64,000 bases of DNA from an uncultured Prevotellaceae bacterium (GTDB taxonomy: Bacteria; Bacteroidota; Bacteroidia; Bacteroidales; Bacteroidaceae): assembly GCA_900316975.1 (NCBI GenBank), contig ONFA01000003.1, forward strand, positions 1 through 64,000, given 5' to 3'. The notes beneath the pieces are model-generated. The model had not been told where the DNA came from. It did no database searches and saw only the letters and a list, made by a program, of their open reading frames with translations. The translations under genes and the position numbers were made by a program. Positions within the stretch are counted from its first letter, which is position 1; the number at the start of each line of letters is the position of its first letter. Positions 27,887 to 37,125 of the stretch are shown in pieces.

Positions 27887-30800
27887 TTAGTCTTTTTCTA
27901 CGGTGATGACAGCCTTGAAATCGTCGAAGTCAATCGCCTCGCCGGCAGGAGTGCCCAACTCGATGGAGTTTGCCAACACCTGCGATGCGATGTTGTCCTT
28001 GAAGGAGTCGAGAACTGCTTTTGTCTCAGGCGTTTCGGTGATGACCACGCGGATGCGGTCAGTGATCTCGAAACCTTGTGACTTGCGGAGACCCTGAATC
28101 TGCTTGATGACCTTGCGGGCATTGCCTTCGTTCTTCAAGGCTGGGGTGATGGTGATGTCGAGTGCCACGGTGGTGGTGCCTTCGTTTGCCACACTCCATC
28201 CCGGGATGTCCTGCGACATGATGTCAACGTCAGCCAACTCAATTACGGCATCCTGGCCGTCGGCTTGCAGTGTCACCTGTCCGTTGGCTTCGAGTTCGGC
28301 AATCTGTGCCTGCGACATCTCGGTCACTGCATTGCTCACGGCTTTCATCATCTTACCGAATTTCTTGCCCATCACGCGGAAGTTGCACTTCACGTTCTTC
28401 ACCAGCATCTTGCCGTCCATCAGCTGGAGTTCCTTCACGTTCACCTCCTTGGTGATGATGTCTTTCATGCGCTCGATGTGGGCACTGAACACGGCATCAG
28501 TGTCGGGGATGGCGATGGCTTGAAGTGCCTGAATCACAGGAATCCTCACCTTCTTACGGATAGACAAGCCCATCGAAGTCACCTTCATGGCATCTTCCAT
28601 CGCCACTTCCAGTTCGGTGTCGATGTATGCCTCGTTGAAGGTTGGGAATTTAGCGAGATGCACACTCTTCGATTGATCCTTGCCAGTGGCGCTGTTGAGG
28701 TCGCGGAAGAGTTGGTCGGCATAGAAGGGTGCAATCGGAGCTATCAGTCGGCTCAGCGTGTCGAGACAAGTGTAGAGTGTCTGATAAGCAGAGAGTTTGT
28801 CGGCTGTCATTTCGCCGCCCCAGAAACGAGGCTTGTTCAGACGGATGTACCAGTTGGAAAGGTTGTCGATGACGAATGACTGAATCAGACGGCCGGCAGG
28901 TGTTGGGTCGTAGTCGTCAAGATAAGTCTGCACATTCTTCACCAGCGTGTTCAACTCTGAGAGCAACCAACGGTCGAAGTCGGGACGTTCTGCGTAAGGG
29001 ATGTCTGCTTCCTTGTAGTCGAAGCCATCCACGTTGGCATACATCGTGAAGAACGAATAAGCCTGTTGCAGTTTGATGAAGAACTGGCTCGTCACTTCCT
29101 TCACGCCTTCGGGGTCGAACGAAAGGTTGTCCCACGGCGAGGAGTTGGTAATCATGTACCAACGCACGGCATCTGCGCCGAAAGTGCCGATGCAGTCGAA
29201 GGGGTTGATGACATTGCCCAGACGCTTCGACATCTTGATGCCGTTCTTGTCGAGCACAAGACCATTGGAAATCACAGCCTTGTAAGCCACCGAATCGAAC
29301 ACCATCGTGGCAATGGCATGGAGCGTGAAGAACCAGCCACGTGTCTGGTCAACACCTTCGGCAATGAAGTCGGCAGGGTAGGCGATGCCCTTGTCAATCA
29401 GTTCCTTGTTTTCAAACGGGTAGTGAACCTGTGCGTATGGCATGGCACCGGAATCAAACCACACATCGATGAGGTCGAGTTCGCGAGTGAGCACATTGCC
29501 CTTGTCCGACACCAGTTTGATGTCATCTACATAAGGACGGTGCAGGTCTATCTTATCGTAGTTCTCCTGACTCATGTCGCCAGGCACGAAACCTTTCTCC
29601 TTCAATGGGTTCGATGTCATCACGCCAGCAGCCACAGCCTTCTCAATCTCGTTGTAGAGTTCCTCCACGCTGCCGATGCACACTTCCTCGCGAGTGTCGC
29701 GGTTGCGCCAGATAGGCAGTGGAGTGCCCCAGTAGCGAGAACGAGAGAGGTTCCAGTCGTTGAGGTTCTCGAGCCACTTGCCGAAACGTCCCGTACCCGT
29801 ACTTTCAGGCTTCCACTGGATTGTCTTGTTCAGTTCAAACATGCGGTCTTTCTTTGCCGTCGATTTGATGAACCAAGAGTCGAGCGGGTAGTAGAGCACA
29901 GGTTTGTCGGTGCGCCAGCAATGAGGGTAGTTGTGTACGTGCTTCTCAATCTTGAAGGCGGTGCCTTCTTCTTTCATCTCCAGGCACAGCACCACATTGA
30001 GATCCATATCCTTGTTGGCAGCCTTCTCGTCATACTTACCCCCCTGATTGTATTTGGGGTCGTAAGCGTTCTTGACGAAGTCGCCACTATGTTTCCAATA
30101 ACTTTCATTGACACAGAGACTCACGAACTCTTCGTTCATGTCGTCCTTCACGAAATACTTACCCGTGAAGTCCACCATAGGACGGGTGTCGCCGGCCTTG
30201 TCGATGACGAAGAGTGAGGGGATGCCTGCATCCTTTGCCACCTTAGCGTCGTCGGCACCAAATGTAGGAGCGATGTGTACGATGCCCGTACCATCCTCAG
30301 TCGTCACATAGTCGCCGGGGATGACACGGAATGCCTCTGCTTCCTTCACCACCACCTTGTTGTCTTCCAGCGCACAAGGCTTCACCCAAGGCATCAGCTG
30401 CTGGTAGTGCAGACCCACGAGGTCAGTTCCCTTGCCGCGCCAGAGGATTTCGAGTGGCTTCTCATTGCCTTCCTCGTCCTTTTCAGCCTGGAAGTAGGCG
30501 GACAGACGGCTTTCTGCCAAAATGTAGATAGCCTCTTCACCGCTATAAGGGTTCTTGCCCTTCACCGCCACGTAGTCAATCTTGGGACCTACGCAGAGAG
30601 CGGTGTTAGATGGGAGTGTCCACGGGGTGGTTGTCCATGCGAGGATGTAGGTGGGGAGGGAGGATTCGGGGAAACCGAATCTGGCAAGCTCGGAGGTGCT
30701 CTTGAGGTGGAACTGTGCAGTCACCGTTGTGTCCTTCACATCGCGGTAGCAACCGGGCTGGTTCAGTTCGTGGCTGGAAAGTCCCGTTCCGGCAGCAGGA

Positions 30801-31345
30801 GAGTAGGGCTGGATGGTGTAGCCCTTATAGAGCAACCCCTTGTTGTAGAGTTGCTTCAGCAAATACCAGAGGCTTTCGATATACTTGTTGTCGTAGGTGA
30901 TGTAGGGATGTTCAAGATCCACCCAGTAGCCCATCTTCTCAGAGAGTTCTGTCCACTCGCTGGTGTACATCATCACGTTCTTGCGGCAAGCATCATTGTA
31001 GTCGTCCACACTGATTTTCTTGCCGATGTCTTCCTTCGTGATGCCGAGCGACTTCTCCACGCTCAGTTCCACAGGCAGTCCGTGCGTGTCCCAACCAGCC
31101 TTGCGCTTCACTTGGAAACCCTGCATCGTCTTATAGCGGAGGAATGTGTCCTTTATCGTGCGTCCCATCACGTGGTGAATGCCTGGGTGTCCGTTGGCTG
31201 ATGGGGGACCTTCAAAAAAGATGAATTGAGGACAGCCTTCGCGCTCCTCAATGCTCTTGTGGAACATATCTTCTGCATTCCACTGCTCCAGAACCTCCTT
31301 GTTCACGTCGGCGAGGTTCAGTTTTGCTCGTTCTGTAAATTTCAT
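27887..31345 (-). CDS. ileS: Isoleucine--tRNA ligase
   Basis: A class I aminoacyl-tRNA synthetase of 1152 residues that charges tRNA-Ile. The HIGH-type motif appears as NGHPGIHHVMGR near residue 50 and the KMSKS motif as GIKMSKRLGN. The editing domain (WTTTPWTLPSNTALCVG) lies between them, and the C-terminal tRNA-binding region is long, as in the eukaryote-like IleS type. The start at 31345 (MKFTERAKLNLADVN) is preferred; the open frame upstream only covers the inverted repeat at 31361-31464. Confidence 0.97.
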   Translation of the reverse strand: MKFTERAKLNLADVNKEVLEQWNAEDMFHKSIEEREGCPQFIFFEGPPSANGHPGIHHVMGRTIKDTFLRYKTMQGFQVKRKAGWDTHGLPVELSVEKSLGITKEDIGKKISVDDYNDACRKNVMMYTSEWTELSEKMGYWVDLEHPYITYDNKYIESLWYLLKQLYNKGLLYKGYTIQPYSPAAGTGLSSHELNQPGCYRDVKDTTVTAQFHLKSTSELARFGFPESSLPTYILAWTTTPWTLPSNTALCVGPKIDYVAVKGKNPYSGEEAIYILAESRLSAYFQAEKDEEGNEKPLEILWRGKGTDLVGLHYQQLMPWVKPCALEDNKVVVKEAEAFRVIPGDYVTTEDGTGIVHIAPTFGADDAKVAKDAGIPSLFVIDKAGDTRPMVDFTGKYFVKDDMNEEFVSLCVNESYWKHSGDFVKNAYDPKYNQGGKYDEKAANKDMDLNVVLCLEMKEEGTAFKIEKHVHNYPHCWRTDKPVLYYPLDSWFIKSTAKKDRMFELNKTIQWKPESTGTGRFGKWLENLNDWNLSRSRYWGTPLPIWRNRDTREEVCIGSVEELYNEIEKAVAAGVMTSNPLKEKGFVPGDMSQENYDKIDLHRPYVDDIKLVSDKGNVLTRELDLIDVWFDSGAMPYAQVHYPFENKELIDKGIAYPADFIAEGVDQTRGWFFTLHAIATMVFDSVAYKAVISNGLVLDKNGIKMSKRLGNVINPFDCIGTFGADAVRWYMITNSSPWDNLSFDPEGVKEVTSQFFIKLQQAYSFFTMYANVDGFDYKEADIPYAERPDFDRWLLSELNTLVKNVQTYLDDYDPTPAGRLIQSFVIDNLSNWYIRLNKPRFWGGEMTADKLSAYQTLYTCLDTLSRLIAPIAPFYADQLFRDLNSATGKDQSKSVHLAKFPTFNEAYIDTELEVAMEDAMKVTSMGLSIRKKVRIPVIQALQAIAIPDTDAVFSAHIERMKDIITKEVNVKELQLMDGKMLVKNVKCNFRVMGKKFGKMMKAVSNAVTEMSQAQIAELEANGQVTLQADGQDAVIELADVDIMSQDIPGWSVANEGTTTVALDITITPALKNEGNARKVIKQIQGLRKSQGFEITDRIRVVITETPETKAVLDSFKDNIASQVLANSIELGTPAGEAIDFDDFKAVITVEKD

Positions 31346-31360
31346 CTTATTGTTTACAAT

Positions 31361-31464
31361 TTTACAATTTACAATGTACAATTTATTTGACAATTCTTCC
31401 TGACCGCATGGCAAATTGATGAATAATCCAATTGTCCAATAAATTGTACATTGTAAATTGTTAA
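31361..31464. repeat. Long inverted repeat C: 35-bp arms between pyrI and ileS
   Basis: Arms 31361-31395 and 31430-31464 are complementary at about 33 of 35 positions, around a 34-base loop. Arms are built from 7-bp units of the kind TTTACAA/TGTACAA. The loop, read on the minus strand, has TTTGCCATGCGG, like the cores of the other elements of this type. Confidence 0.85.
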
Positions 31465-31472
31465 ATGGTACA

Positions 31473-31928
31473 TTATTTAAGTTTTATATCTTTCAAATTC
31501 TGTTCCTTTCCGCAATATCTGCACTTCAGTGTCTGCATGTCCTTGCGGTAGAAGACCGTCTTCATCGGTTCGTTGTTGGTGATGCACACAGGGTTGGCAC
31601 ATTTCACGATGTTGGTCAGCGATTCGGGAAGTGTCACTTCACGCTTCTCCGCCACTTCATAATTTCTGATGACCGTGAGGCGGATGTTCGGGCAGAGCAC
31701 AGCCAGTTTGCTGATTTCCGATTCCGAGAAGAACTTGCCCGAAATCTTAATCAGTCCCTTTTTGTTCATCACGTTACTCTTCAGGTTGTTGGCAATCACC
31801 ACTTCCTCCTTGCATTCGCTCAGTTGAAGCAACTGTGCCACCGTGAATAGTTTGTCCGTTGGTATGTGGTCGATGACGGAGCCGTTCTCCAATGCTGCCA
31901 CCATCATGTTTTCTTTGTTCTGTTCCAT
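31473..31928 (-). CDS. pyrI: Aspartate carbamoyltransferase regulatory chain
   Basis: A 151-residue subunit that binds effector nucleotides and controls PyrB. Zinc ligands are visible as Cys110, Cys115, Cys136 and Cys139 (KCANPVC and CRYC). The N-terminal effector domain has VIDHIPTDK and NNLKS motifs. It is downstream of pyrB on the same strand, but a 120-bp repeat element separates the two genes. Confidence 0.95.
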   Translation of the reverse strand: MEQNKENMMVAALENGSVIDHIPTDKLFTVAQLLQLSECKEEVVIANNLKSNVMNKKGLIKISGKFFSESEISKLAVLCPNIRLTVIRNYEVAEKREVTLPESLTNIVKCANPVCITNNEPMKTVFYRKDMQTLKCRYCGKEQNLKDIKLK

Positions 31929-31933
31929 ATTGA

Positions 31934-32055
31934 TGAAAGTTAGAAGTGAAGAGTTAAAAGTGAAAAATCTAAATTTCCAACCATTCAGGGTGCTGGCAAC
32001 TCATTTGCAAAAGTAAGTTGAATCTTTCACTTTTCACTTTTCGTTTTTCACTAAA
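31934..32055. repeat. Inverted-repeat element A between pyrB and pyrI
   Basis: Left arm (31936-31975) has units AAGTTAG, AAGTGAA, GAGTTAA, AAGTGAA; right arm (32019-32055) has TTCACTT units. The middle (about 31960-32015) is about 80 percent identical by eye to the middle of element B (38863-38916) and includes CCATTCAGG. The right arm touches the pyrB stop. Confidence 0.8.
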
Positions 32056-32995
32056 TGATTGTCTCGTCCTTTTTCACGTCCTCCAACGTAATGCCCAGCA
32101 CATCGCAAATCAGAGCCTCACGGGCATACAAACCGTTCTGTGCCTGTTCGAAGTAGTAGGCGTGCTTGCTTTCATCCACATCATACTCAATCTCATTCAC
32201 ACGGGGCAGTGGATGCAAAATCTTCATGTTCTCCTTACACTTACCCAACATGTCAGCCTTCAAGATGTAGGCATCCTTCACACGCTCATACTCCATCAAG
32301 TCGGTGAAGCGTTCACGCTGCACACGAGTCATGTACAAGATGTCGGCATCGGCAATCGTGTCTTCTGTGAAGTCGCGCTGTTCGATGTACTTGATGCCAT
32401 TCTGCTGGCAATAGAGTTTGTATTCCTCAGGCATTTCCAATTCTTTCGGTGCAATGAAGTGAAATGTGGGATTGTACTTACGCATCGACATGAGCAATGA
32501 ATGTACCGTGCGGCCATACTTCAGGTCACCCACCATGTAGATGTTCAAATTCTCCAGCGTGCCCTGTGTCTTGTAGATGGAATAAAGGTCGAGCATTGTC
32601 TGCGAGGGGTGCAAGTTTGAACCGTCTCCTGCATTGATGATAGGCACGTTGGTTACCTCGCTGGCATAGAGTGCCGCACCCTCCAACTTGTGGCGCATCA
32701 CAATCACGTCAGCATAGTTGCTCACCATCTTAATGGTGTCCTTCAGCGTTTCGCCTTTCGACGAACTGGTCACTTTCGGGTCGGTGAAACCAATCACACG
32801 GGCACCCAGACGGTTGGCGGCTGTCTCAAATGACAATCTCGTGCGAGTGCTGGGCTCAAAGAAAAGGGTGGCAACGACCTTGCCCTTCAGCAACTGACGG
32901 TTGGGATGGGCCTCAAATTCAGTTGCCATGTCCAGCAAATATTGAATCTTCTCTTTCCCATAGTCAGCAATCGAAACAATGCTCCTATTTTCCAT
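32051..32995 (-). CDS. pyrB: Aspartate carbamoyltransferase catalytic chain
   Basis: Makes N-carbamoyl-aspartate in pyrimidine synthesis. The 314-residue protein has the carbamoyl-phosphate motif STRTR (Ser49-Arg53) in [16 protein letters not shown] and the aspartate-binding HPLPRVNEI near residue 265. Length is normal. It forms the holoenzyme with PyrI encoded just downstream. A -7 box TACCTTTG is at 33044-33051. Confidence 0.96.
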   Translation of the reverse strand: MENRSIVSIADYGKEKIQYLLDMATEFEAHPNRQLLKGKVVATLFFEPSTRTRLSFETAANRLGARVIGFTDPKVTSSSKGETLKDTIKMVSNYADVIVMRHKLEGAALYASEVTNVPIINAGDGSNLHPSQTMLDLYSIYKTQGTLENLNIYMVGDLKYGRTVHSLLMSMRKYNPTFHFIAPKELEMPEEYKLYCQQNGIKYIEQRDFTEDTIADADILYMTRVQRERFTDLMEYERVKDAYILKADMLGKCKENMKILHPLPRVNEIEYDVDESKHAYYFEQAQNGLYAREALICDVLGITLEDVKKDETII

Positions 32996-33043
32996 ATATC
33001 ATTTATTTTGTTGAGTTCTTTTCCAACTTCTCGAAAAATCGTA

Positions 33044-33051
33044 CAAAGGTA
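33044..33051 (-). promoter_or_regulatory. -7 box TACCTTTG for pyrBI
   Basis: Exact box on the minus strand, 48 bp before the pyrB ATG; the -33 box is not clear. Confidence 0.5.
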
Positions 33052-33141
33052 CGAAAAAATTTTGGAAAATAAGGAGGAGCATGCCACATTATCTTTCTCA
33101 AATGTGGAAAAACATGCTTCGATGTCTCAAGATTGCTCTTT

Positions 33142-33690
33142 TCAGTCTTCGTAGAGATTCATCAAATCATCCTCGTCATCCTGCTGGATGGGTGCAACGA
33201 AGTTGGGATTGGGGCGTATGCTTTCGAATACATGCTGGAAGATGGCTTGTCCTTCTTGTAGGGTTTCAGCAGTGGTGGTCACTTGGATGCCACACAAATA
33301 GCCGTTCATGGGTTTGGAGCCGTCAAACACGTAGGTGTCTTCATCCCCTTTCCAGTTGAGGACATAAAGGCTGTCGGTCTTTTGGATGATGGCTTTGTTG
33401 TAGATAGAGTCTTCGTGCTCTTTGTAGAGAAATTCGTAAAAGGCGTCGAAGTGCTTTTCGGGGATAAGCGTGTATTCGCCAATCTCACAACTGATGGAGA
33501 GGGTGTGGCCGGCATTGAAAAACTTGATAAAGAGGGGGCTTGATTCATCCATTTCCCATGTGTCAGGCACGTCAAGAATGTATGGGAGTCGTCCGTTTTC
33601 GTAAGTTCTATATGCAGTTCCCTGCTCACACGAGGTGATGACCAAAAGGGTCAAGGCAAACGCTATAAATATGTTCAATCTTTTCCTCAT
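33142..33690 (-). CDS. Hypothetical lipoprotein
   Basis: A 182-residue protein with lipobox VITSC near residue 21, so probably lipidated and exported. The mature part includes RTYENGRLPYILDVPDTWE and later VFDGSKPMNGYLCGIQVT, and ends in an acidic tail (DDEDDLMNLYED). It somewhat recalls gliding-motility GldD, but the match is too weak to name it. It follows the NhaC gene after 40 bp, a gap filled by a heptamer tract. Confidence 0.6.
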   Translation of the reverse strand: MRKRLNIFIAFALTLLVITSCEQGTAYRTYENGRLPYILDVPDTWEMDESSPLFIKFFNAGHTLSISCEIGEYTLIPEKHFDAFYEFLYKEHEDSIYNKAIIQKTDSLYVLNWKGDEDTYVFDGSKPMNGYLCGIQVTTTAETLQEGQAIFQHVFESIRPNPNFVAPIQQDDEDDLMNLYED

Positions 33691-33715
33691 TTCTCATTTA
33701 TCATTTGTCATTTCT
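33688..33715. repeat. Heptamer tract before the lipoprotein gene
   Basis: Four units CATTTCT, CATTTAT, CATTTGT, CATTTCT; the first CAT is the start codon of the lipoprotein gene on the minus strand. Confidence 0.75.
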
Positions 33716-33730
33716 TTTTAGCATAGCGCA

Positions 33731-34990
33731 TTACGAATACTTCTTCGGGTAGCGGAAGAGAATCGCCAAGAGGAGTGCCACGCCGATAAGCATAGGGTAG
33801 TAGAGGTATGGAATGATGGCGATGGGGGTCACTTCTGACAATCCTGCTGCAATCAGCACTTGCGCTCCATAGGGGAGGATTCCCTGTGTGAAGCAGGATG
33901 CAGTGTCAAGGATGGAAGCAGACTTGCGGGAGTCAATGTGGAATCGTTGGGCGATGTCTTTTGCAATAGGACCAGTCGTGATGATGGCTACCGTATTGTT
34001 GGCGGTACATACATTGACAAGGCAGGTGAGTGCCGCAATGCTCATTTCGCCAGCCCGTTTGCTCTGGATGTTGCGTGTCATGGCCTTGATGATGAGGTCA
34101 ATCCCCCCGTTGTGGCGAATGATTTCGAGCATGCCGCCAGCAAGAATCGTGACGATGATGAGTTCAGACATACCCATCATGCCCTCGTTCATGGCGGCAA
34201 ACCAACCAAACACGTCATACGTGCCCATCACCATGCCGATGATGCCTGTGAGGAGAATGCCGATGCCCAAACTCAGCAAGACGTTCACGCCACAGATGGC
34301 AAGGATGACGACAGCCAGATAGGGGAGAACCAACCAGAAATTCGCCTCACCCACTTCAGCAGGGGTGCTGACACTTTCGCCCATGAAGAAATAGACGATG
34401 AGCATGAGCAGGGCGACGGGTGCCACAATGCGGATGTTCACACGGAATTTGTCCTTCATGCTGCAACCCTGTGTCTGGGTTGCCACGATGGTGGTGTCGC
34501 TGATGAAGGAGAGGTTGTCGCCAAAGTAAGTGCCACCTACCACCAGACCAATCATCAAGGGACTGGAGATGCCCGATTGTTGAGCGATGCCCACAGTCAA
34601 GGGGGCGAGTGCGGCAATGGTGCCGCAACTGGTACCGATGCTCAATGAGATGAAGCATGAAGCCAAGAAGATGCTTGGCAAGATGGCTTGTTCAGGCAAG
34701 TATTTCAAGGCGAGATTCACCGTCGCATCCACTGCACCCATCGTCTTGGCAGAAGCGGCAAAAGCACCTGCGAGGATGAAGATGGCAAGCATCAGCACCA
34801 TCGTTGAGTTTCCTGCTCCCTTGGCAAAAATCTTGATGCGTTCGTTCATTGTGCCTTTCACGGTCAACAGCGCATAGATGGCACTCACCAAGAATGCCAC
34901 AGCGATGGGCACCTTGTAGAAATCCTGTGCAATGATGCTGGTGACCAGATAGAGGACAAGGAATACAATGAGTGGACTTAATGCTTTCAT
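33731..34990 (-). CDS. NhaC-type Na+/H+ antiporter family protein
   Basis: A 419-residue inner-membrane protein with about eleven helices. The region LSIGTSCGTIAALAPLTVGI and the following GGTYFGDNLSFISDTTIVAT are typical for NhaC-type antiporters. The exact ion or solute is unknown; its position one base after the altronate dehydratase gene could mean transport of a sugar acid or ion coupling in that pathway, which is inference. Confidence 0.85.
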   Translation of the reverse strand: MKALSPLIVFLVLYLVTSIIAQDFYKVPIAVAFLVSAIYALLTVKGTMNERIKIFAKGAGNSTMVLMLAIFILAGAFAASAKTMGAVDATVNLALKYLPEQAILPSIFLASCFISLSIGTSCGTIAALAPLTVGIAQQSGISSPLMIGLVVGGTYFGDNLSFISDTTIVATQTQGCSMKDKFRVNIRIVAPVALLMLIVYFFMGESVSTPAEVGEANFWLVLPYLAVVILAICGVNVLLSLGIGILLTGIIGMVMGTYDVFGWFAAMNEGMMGMSELIIVTILAGGMLEIIRHNGGIDLIIKAMTRNIQSKRAGEMSIAALTCLVNVCTANNTVAIITTGPIAKDIAQRFHIDSRKSASILDTASCFTQGILPYGAQVLIAAGLSEVTPIAIIPYLYYPMLIGVALLLAILFRYPKKYS

Positions 34991-34991
34991 G

Positions 34992-36515
34992 CTATAGTGT
35001 TACACCATTCTTGAAGATGGCGATTTCTTGATAGTTCTTCTTTTCGTTCCATGTCTGTTCTCCACTTGCTATCGCTATGACTTTCTGCATGAAACGATGG
35101 AATACTTCGACCATAGGTTCACCTTCCACGATGGTGCCGGCATTGAAGTCAATCCAAGTGGGTTTGTTCTTGGCCAGTGTCGAGTTGGTGCTCACCTTCA
35201 TGGTGGGGACGAAGGTGCCGAATGGAGTGCCGCGACCCGTGGTGAAGAGCACGATATGACAGCCCGAGGAAGCCAAAGCCGTAGATGCCACAAGGTCGTT
35301 GCCGGGGGCAGAGAGCAGGTTGAGTCCCTTCACCGAGAGGCGTTCGCCATAGGAGAGCACGCCCTTCACAGCGCTCTTGCCACACTTCTGAGTGCAGCCG
35401 AGAGCCTTCTCTTCGAGGGTGGAGATGCCGCCAGCCTTGTTGCCTGGCGATGGGTTTTCGCCCACAGGCTCGCCATGAGAGAGGAAGTATTGCTTGAAGT
35501 CGTTGACGAGGCCGACGGTCTGCTGGAACAGTTCAGGAGTCTCGCAACGGTTCATCAGGATGGTTTCGGCACCAAACATCTCAGGCACCTCGGTCAGAAC
35601 GGTGGTGCCGCCTTGGCTGACGATGAAGTCGCTGAACACGCCCAAGAGCGGATTGGCTGTGATGCCAGAGAATCCGTCGGAACCGCCGCATTTCAGTCCC
35701 ACGCGGAGTTCGGAGAGGGGAATTGCCTCGCGTTGGTCTTTGGAAGCGATGGCATAGAGTTCACGCAGAATCTTCATGCCTTCCTCCACTTCGTCACCCT
35801 CCACTTTCTGGCTCACCATGAAGCGGATGCGCTCCTTGTCGTAGTCGCCGAGCAGTTCCTCAAACTTGTCGGGCTGGTTGTTCTCGCATCCCAGTCCCAC
35901 CACAAGCACGGCACCGGCATTGGGGTGCAACACGAGGTCGCGCAGCACCTTGCGGGTGTTCTCGTGGTCGTCGGAGAGTTGCGAACAGCCGTAGTTGTGG
36001 GGATAAGCAACGATGCGGAGAGGGTTGACAGTTGAGGGTTGAGCGTTGACTTCCTGCTTGAGTTTTTCTGCCAACTGATTGACGATGCCATTCACACAGC
36101 CCACTGTGGGCACAATCCACACCTCGTTGCGGATGCCCACTTCGCCGTTCTTGCGTCGGTAGCCTTGGAAAGTGAGTTGCTCCTGGGGGAACCACTCAGT
36201 ATATGCGGGGTTGGTCAAATCGGCCTTGCTGACGGGCTTATATTCATAGTCGAGCAAGCCTGCAAGGTTGGTCTTGATATGGTCATGGCAAATCCAGTCC
36301 CCCTTTTTGTGGCTCTGTTTCAGATGTCCAATAGGGTAACCGTATTTGATGACATTCTCCCCTTCGACGAGGTCGGAGAGGAGAATCTTGTGGCCAGCAG
36401 GCACATCGTTGTTCAAGGTGATGCGCTGTCCGTCTATGTCAATGATTTCGCCTGCCTGAAGTGGTTCGATAGCGACAGCCACATTGTCGGCAGGGTTGAT
36501 TTTGATAATCTTCAT
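34992..36515 (-). CDS. uxaA: Altronate dehydratase (UxaA family)
   Basis: Converts D-altronate to 2-keto-3-deoxygluconate in hexuronate breakdown. The 507-residue protein has the N-terminal SAF domain (NPADNVAVAIEPLQAG) and the catalytic part with YPHNYGCSQL, GLGCENNQP, LKCGGSDGFSGITANP and APGNDLVASTALASSG. About 12 residues near 155-166 (NAQPSTVNP) come from an in-frame heptamer tract. It is directly upstream of the NhaC gene. Confidence 0.9.
   Translation of the reverse strand: MKIIKINPADNVAVAIEPLQAGEIIDIDGQRITLNNDVPAGHKILLSDLVEGENVIKYGYPIGHLKQSHKKGDWICHDHIKTNLAGLLDYEYKPVSKADLTNPAYTEWFPQEQLTFQGYRRKNGEVGIRNEVWIVPTVGCVNGIVNQLAEKLKQEVNAQPSTVNPLRIVAYPHNYGCSQLSDDHENTRKVLRDLVLHPNAGAVLVVGLGCENNQPDKFEELLGDYDKERIRFMVSQKVEGDEVEEGMKILRELYAIASKDQREAIPLSELRVGLKCGGSDGFSGITANPLLGVFSDFIVSQGGTTVLTEVPEMFGAETILMNRCETPELFQQTVGLVNDFKQYFLSHGEPVGENPSPGNKAGGISTLEEKALGCTQKCGKSAVKGVLSYGERLSVKGLNLLSAPGNDLVASTALASSGCHIVLFTTGRGTPFGTFVPTMKVSTNSTLAKNKPTWIDFNAGTIVEGEPMVEVFHRFMQKVIAIASGEQTWNEKKNYQEIAIFKNGVTL
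36023..36050. repeat. In-frame heptamer tract inside uxaA
   Basis: Four units GGTTGAC, AGTTGAG, GGTTGAG, CGTTGAC. The coding strand reads NAQPSTVNP, close to the peptide encoded by the tract in GH31. Confidence 0.85.
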
Positions 36516-36526
36516 GTCTATTTTGC

Positions 36527-37018
36527 CTACTTCAAGGCTGCTTTGGTCAATGTGGTGGCTTGGTCGTAAGCCTTCTCCCAGTCAGTGTCGAGGCAGAAGG
36601 GAGTCATGGTGGTCTTATCGTCCACGTAGCAGTTCACTTTTTCTTTGTCAGTGTCCTTAAACATAGGATTGAACTTGCTGGCATCTGTATAGATCTTCAT
36701 GATTTCCATACGCTTGGCAGGAGAGATGGCACGAGCCTTTTCCAAATTCACCTGAAAGTCAGTGATGAATGATGTCATGTTGACAGCCTGGCTATCGTAG
36801 AAGTAGGTATCCTTCTTCAAACCACGCTTCTGCACCATCATGGCCAGATAGTTCAGGGCAGTCACCTTGAACTGGTTGATTTGAATTTCTTCGTCAGATG
36901 AAGAAGGGTTGTTCACCACTTTAGTAGCATTGTCACGTACCGTCTTAAAGAGGTCTTGTGCCTGAATGCTTGCCACCGATGCCATCAGCACAAGCAGAGA
37001 GAGAATGATTTTTTTCAT
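36527..37018 (-). CDS. Small secreted hypothetical protein
   Basis: A 163-residue protein with a signal peptide (KKIILSLLVLMASVASIQAQ). The rest is mostly helical and without known motifs; it has two Cys (in VNCYVDD and TPFCLD) that could form a disulfide. The start at 37018 is chosen for the signal peptide and because a -7 box sits 34 bp upstream. It lies 11 bp before uxaA, so it may be co-transcribed with uxaA and the NhaC gene. Confidence 0.65.
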   Translation of the reverse strand: MKKIILSLLVLMASVASIQAQDLFKTVRDNATKVVNNPSSSDEEIQINQFKVTALNYLAMMVQKRGLKKDTYFYDSQAVNMTSFITDFQVNLEKARAISPAKRMEIMKIYTDASKFNPMFKDTDKEKVNCYVDDKTTMTPFCLDTDWEKAYDQATTLTKAALK

Positions 37019-37051
37019 ATTGTTATTAATTACTTTATCAATAAGATGTTG

Positions 37052-37059
37052 CAAAGTTA
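37052..37059 (-). promoter_or_regulatory. -7 box TAACTTTG
   Basis: Exact box on the minus strand before the 163-residue secreted protein; probably the promoter of the unit with uxaA. Confidence 0.5.
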
Positions 37060-37125
37060 CTCTTTATCAACGAAAAAATGGGCAGAAAAAGCCGTAAATG
37101 TTTGTTTCTTAATGATGTTTAACAC

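Noticed and set aside
29066..30217. 383-codon open frame on the plus strand
   Set aside because: It is fully antisense to ileS, has biased His/Val/Leu content and no recognisable motif.
33860..34648. 262-codon open frame on the plus strand
   Set aside because: Antisense to the NhaC gene; highly charged composition typical of the complement of membrane-helix codons.
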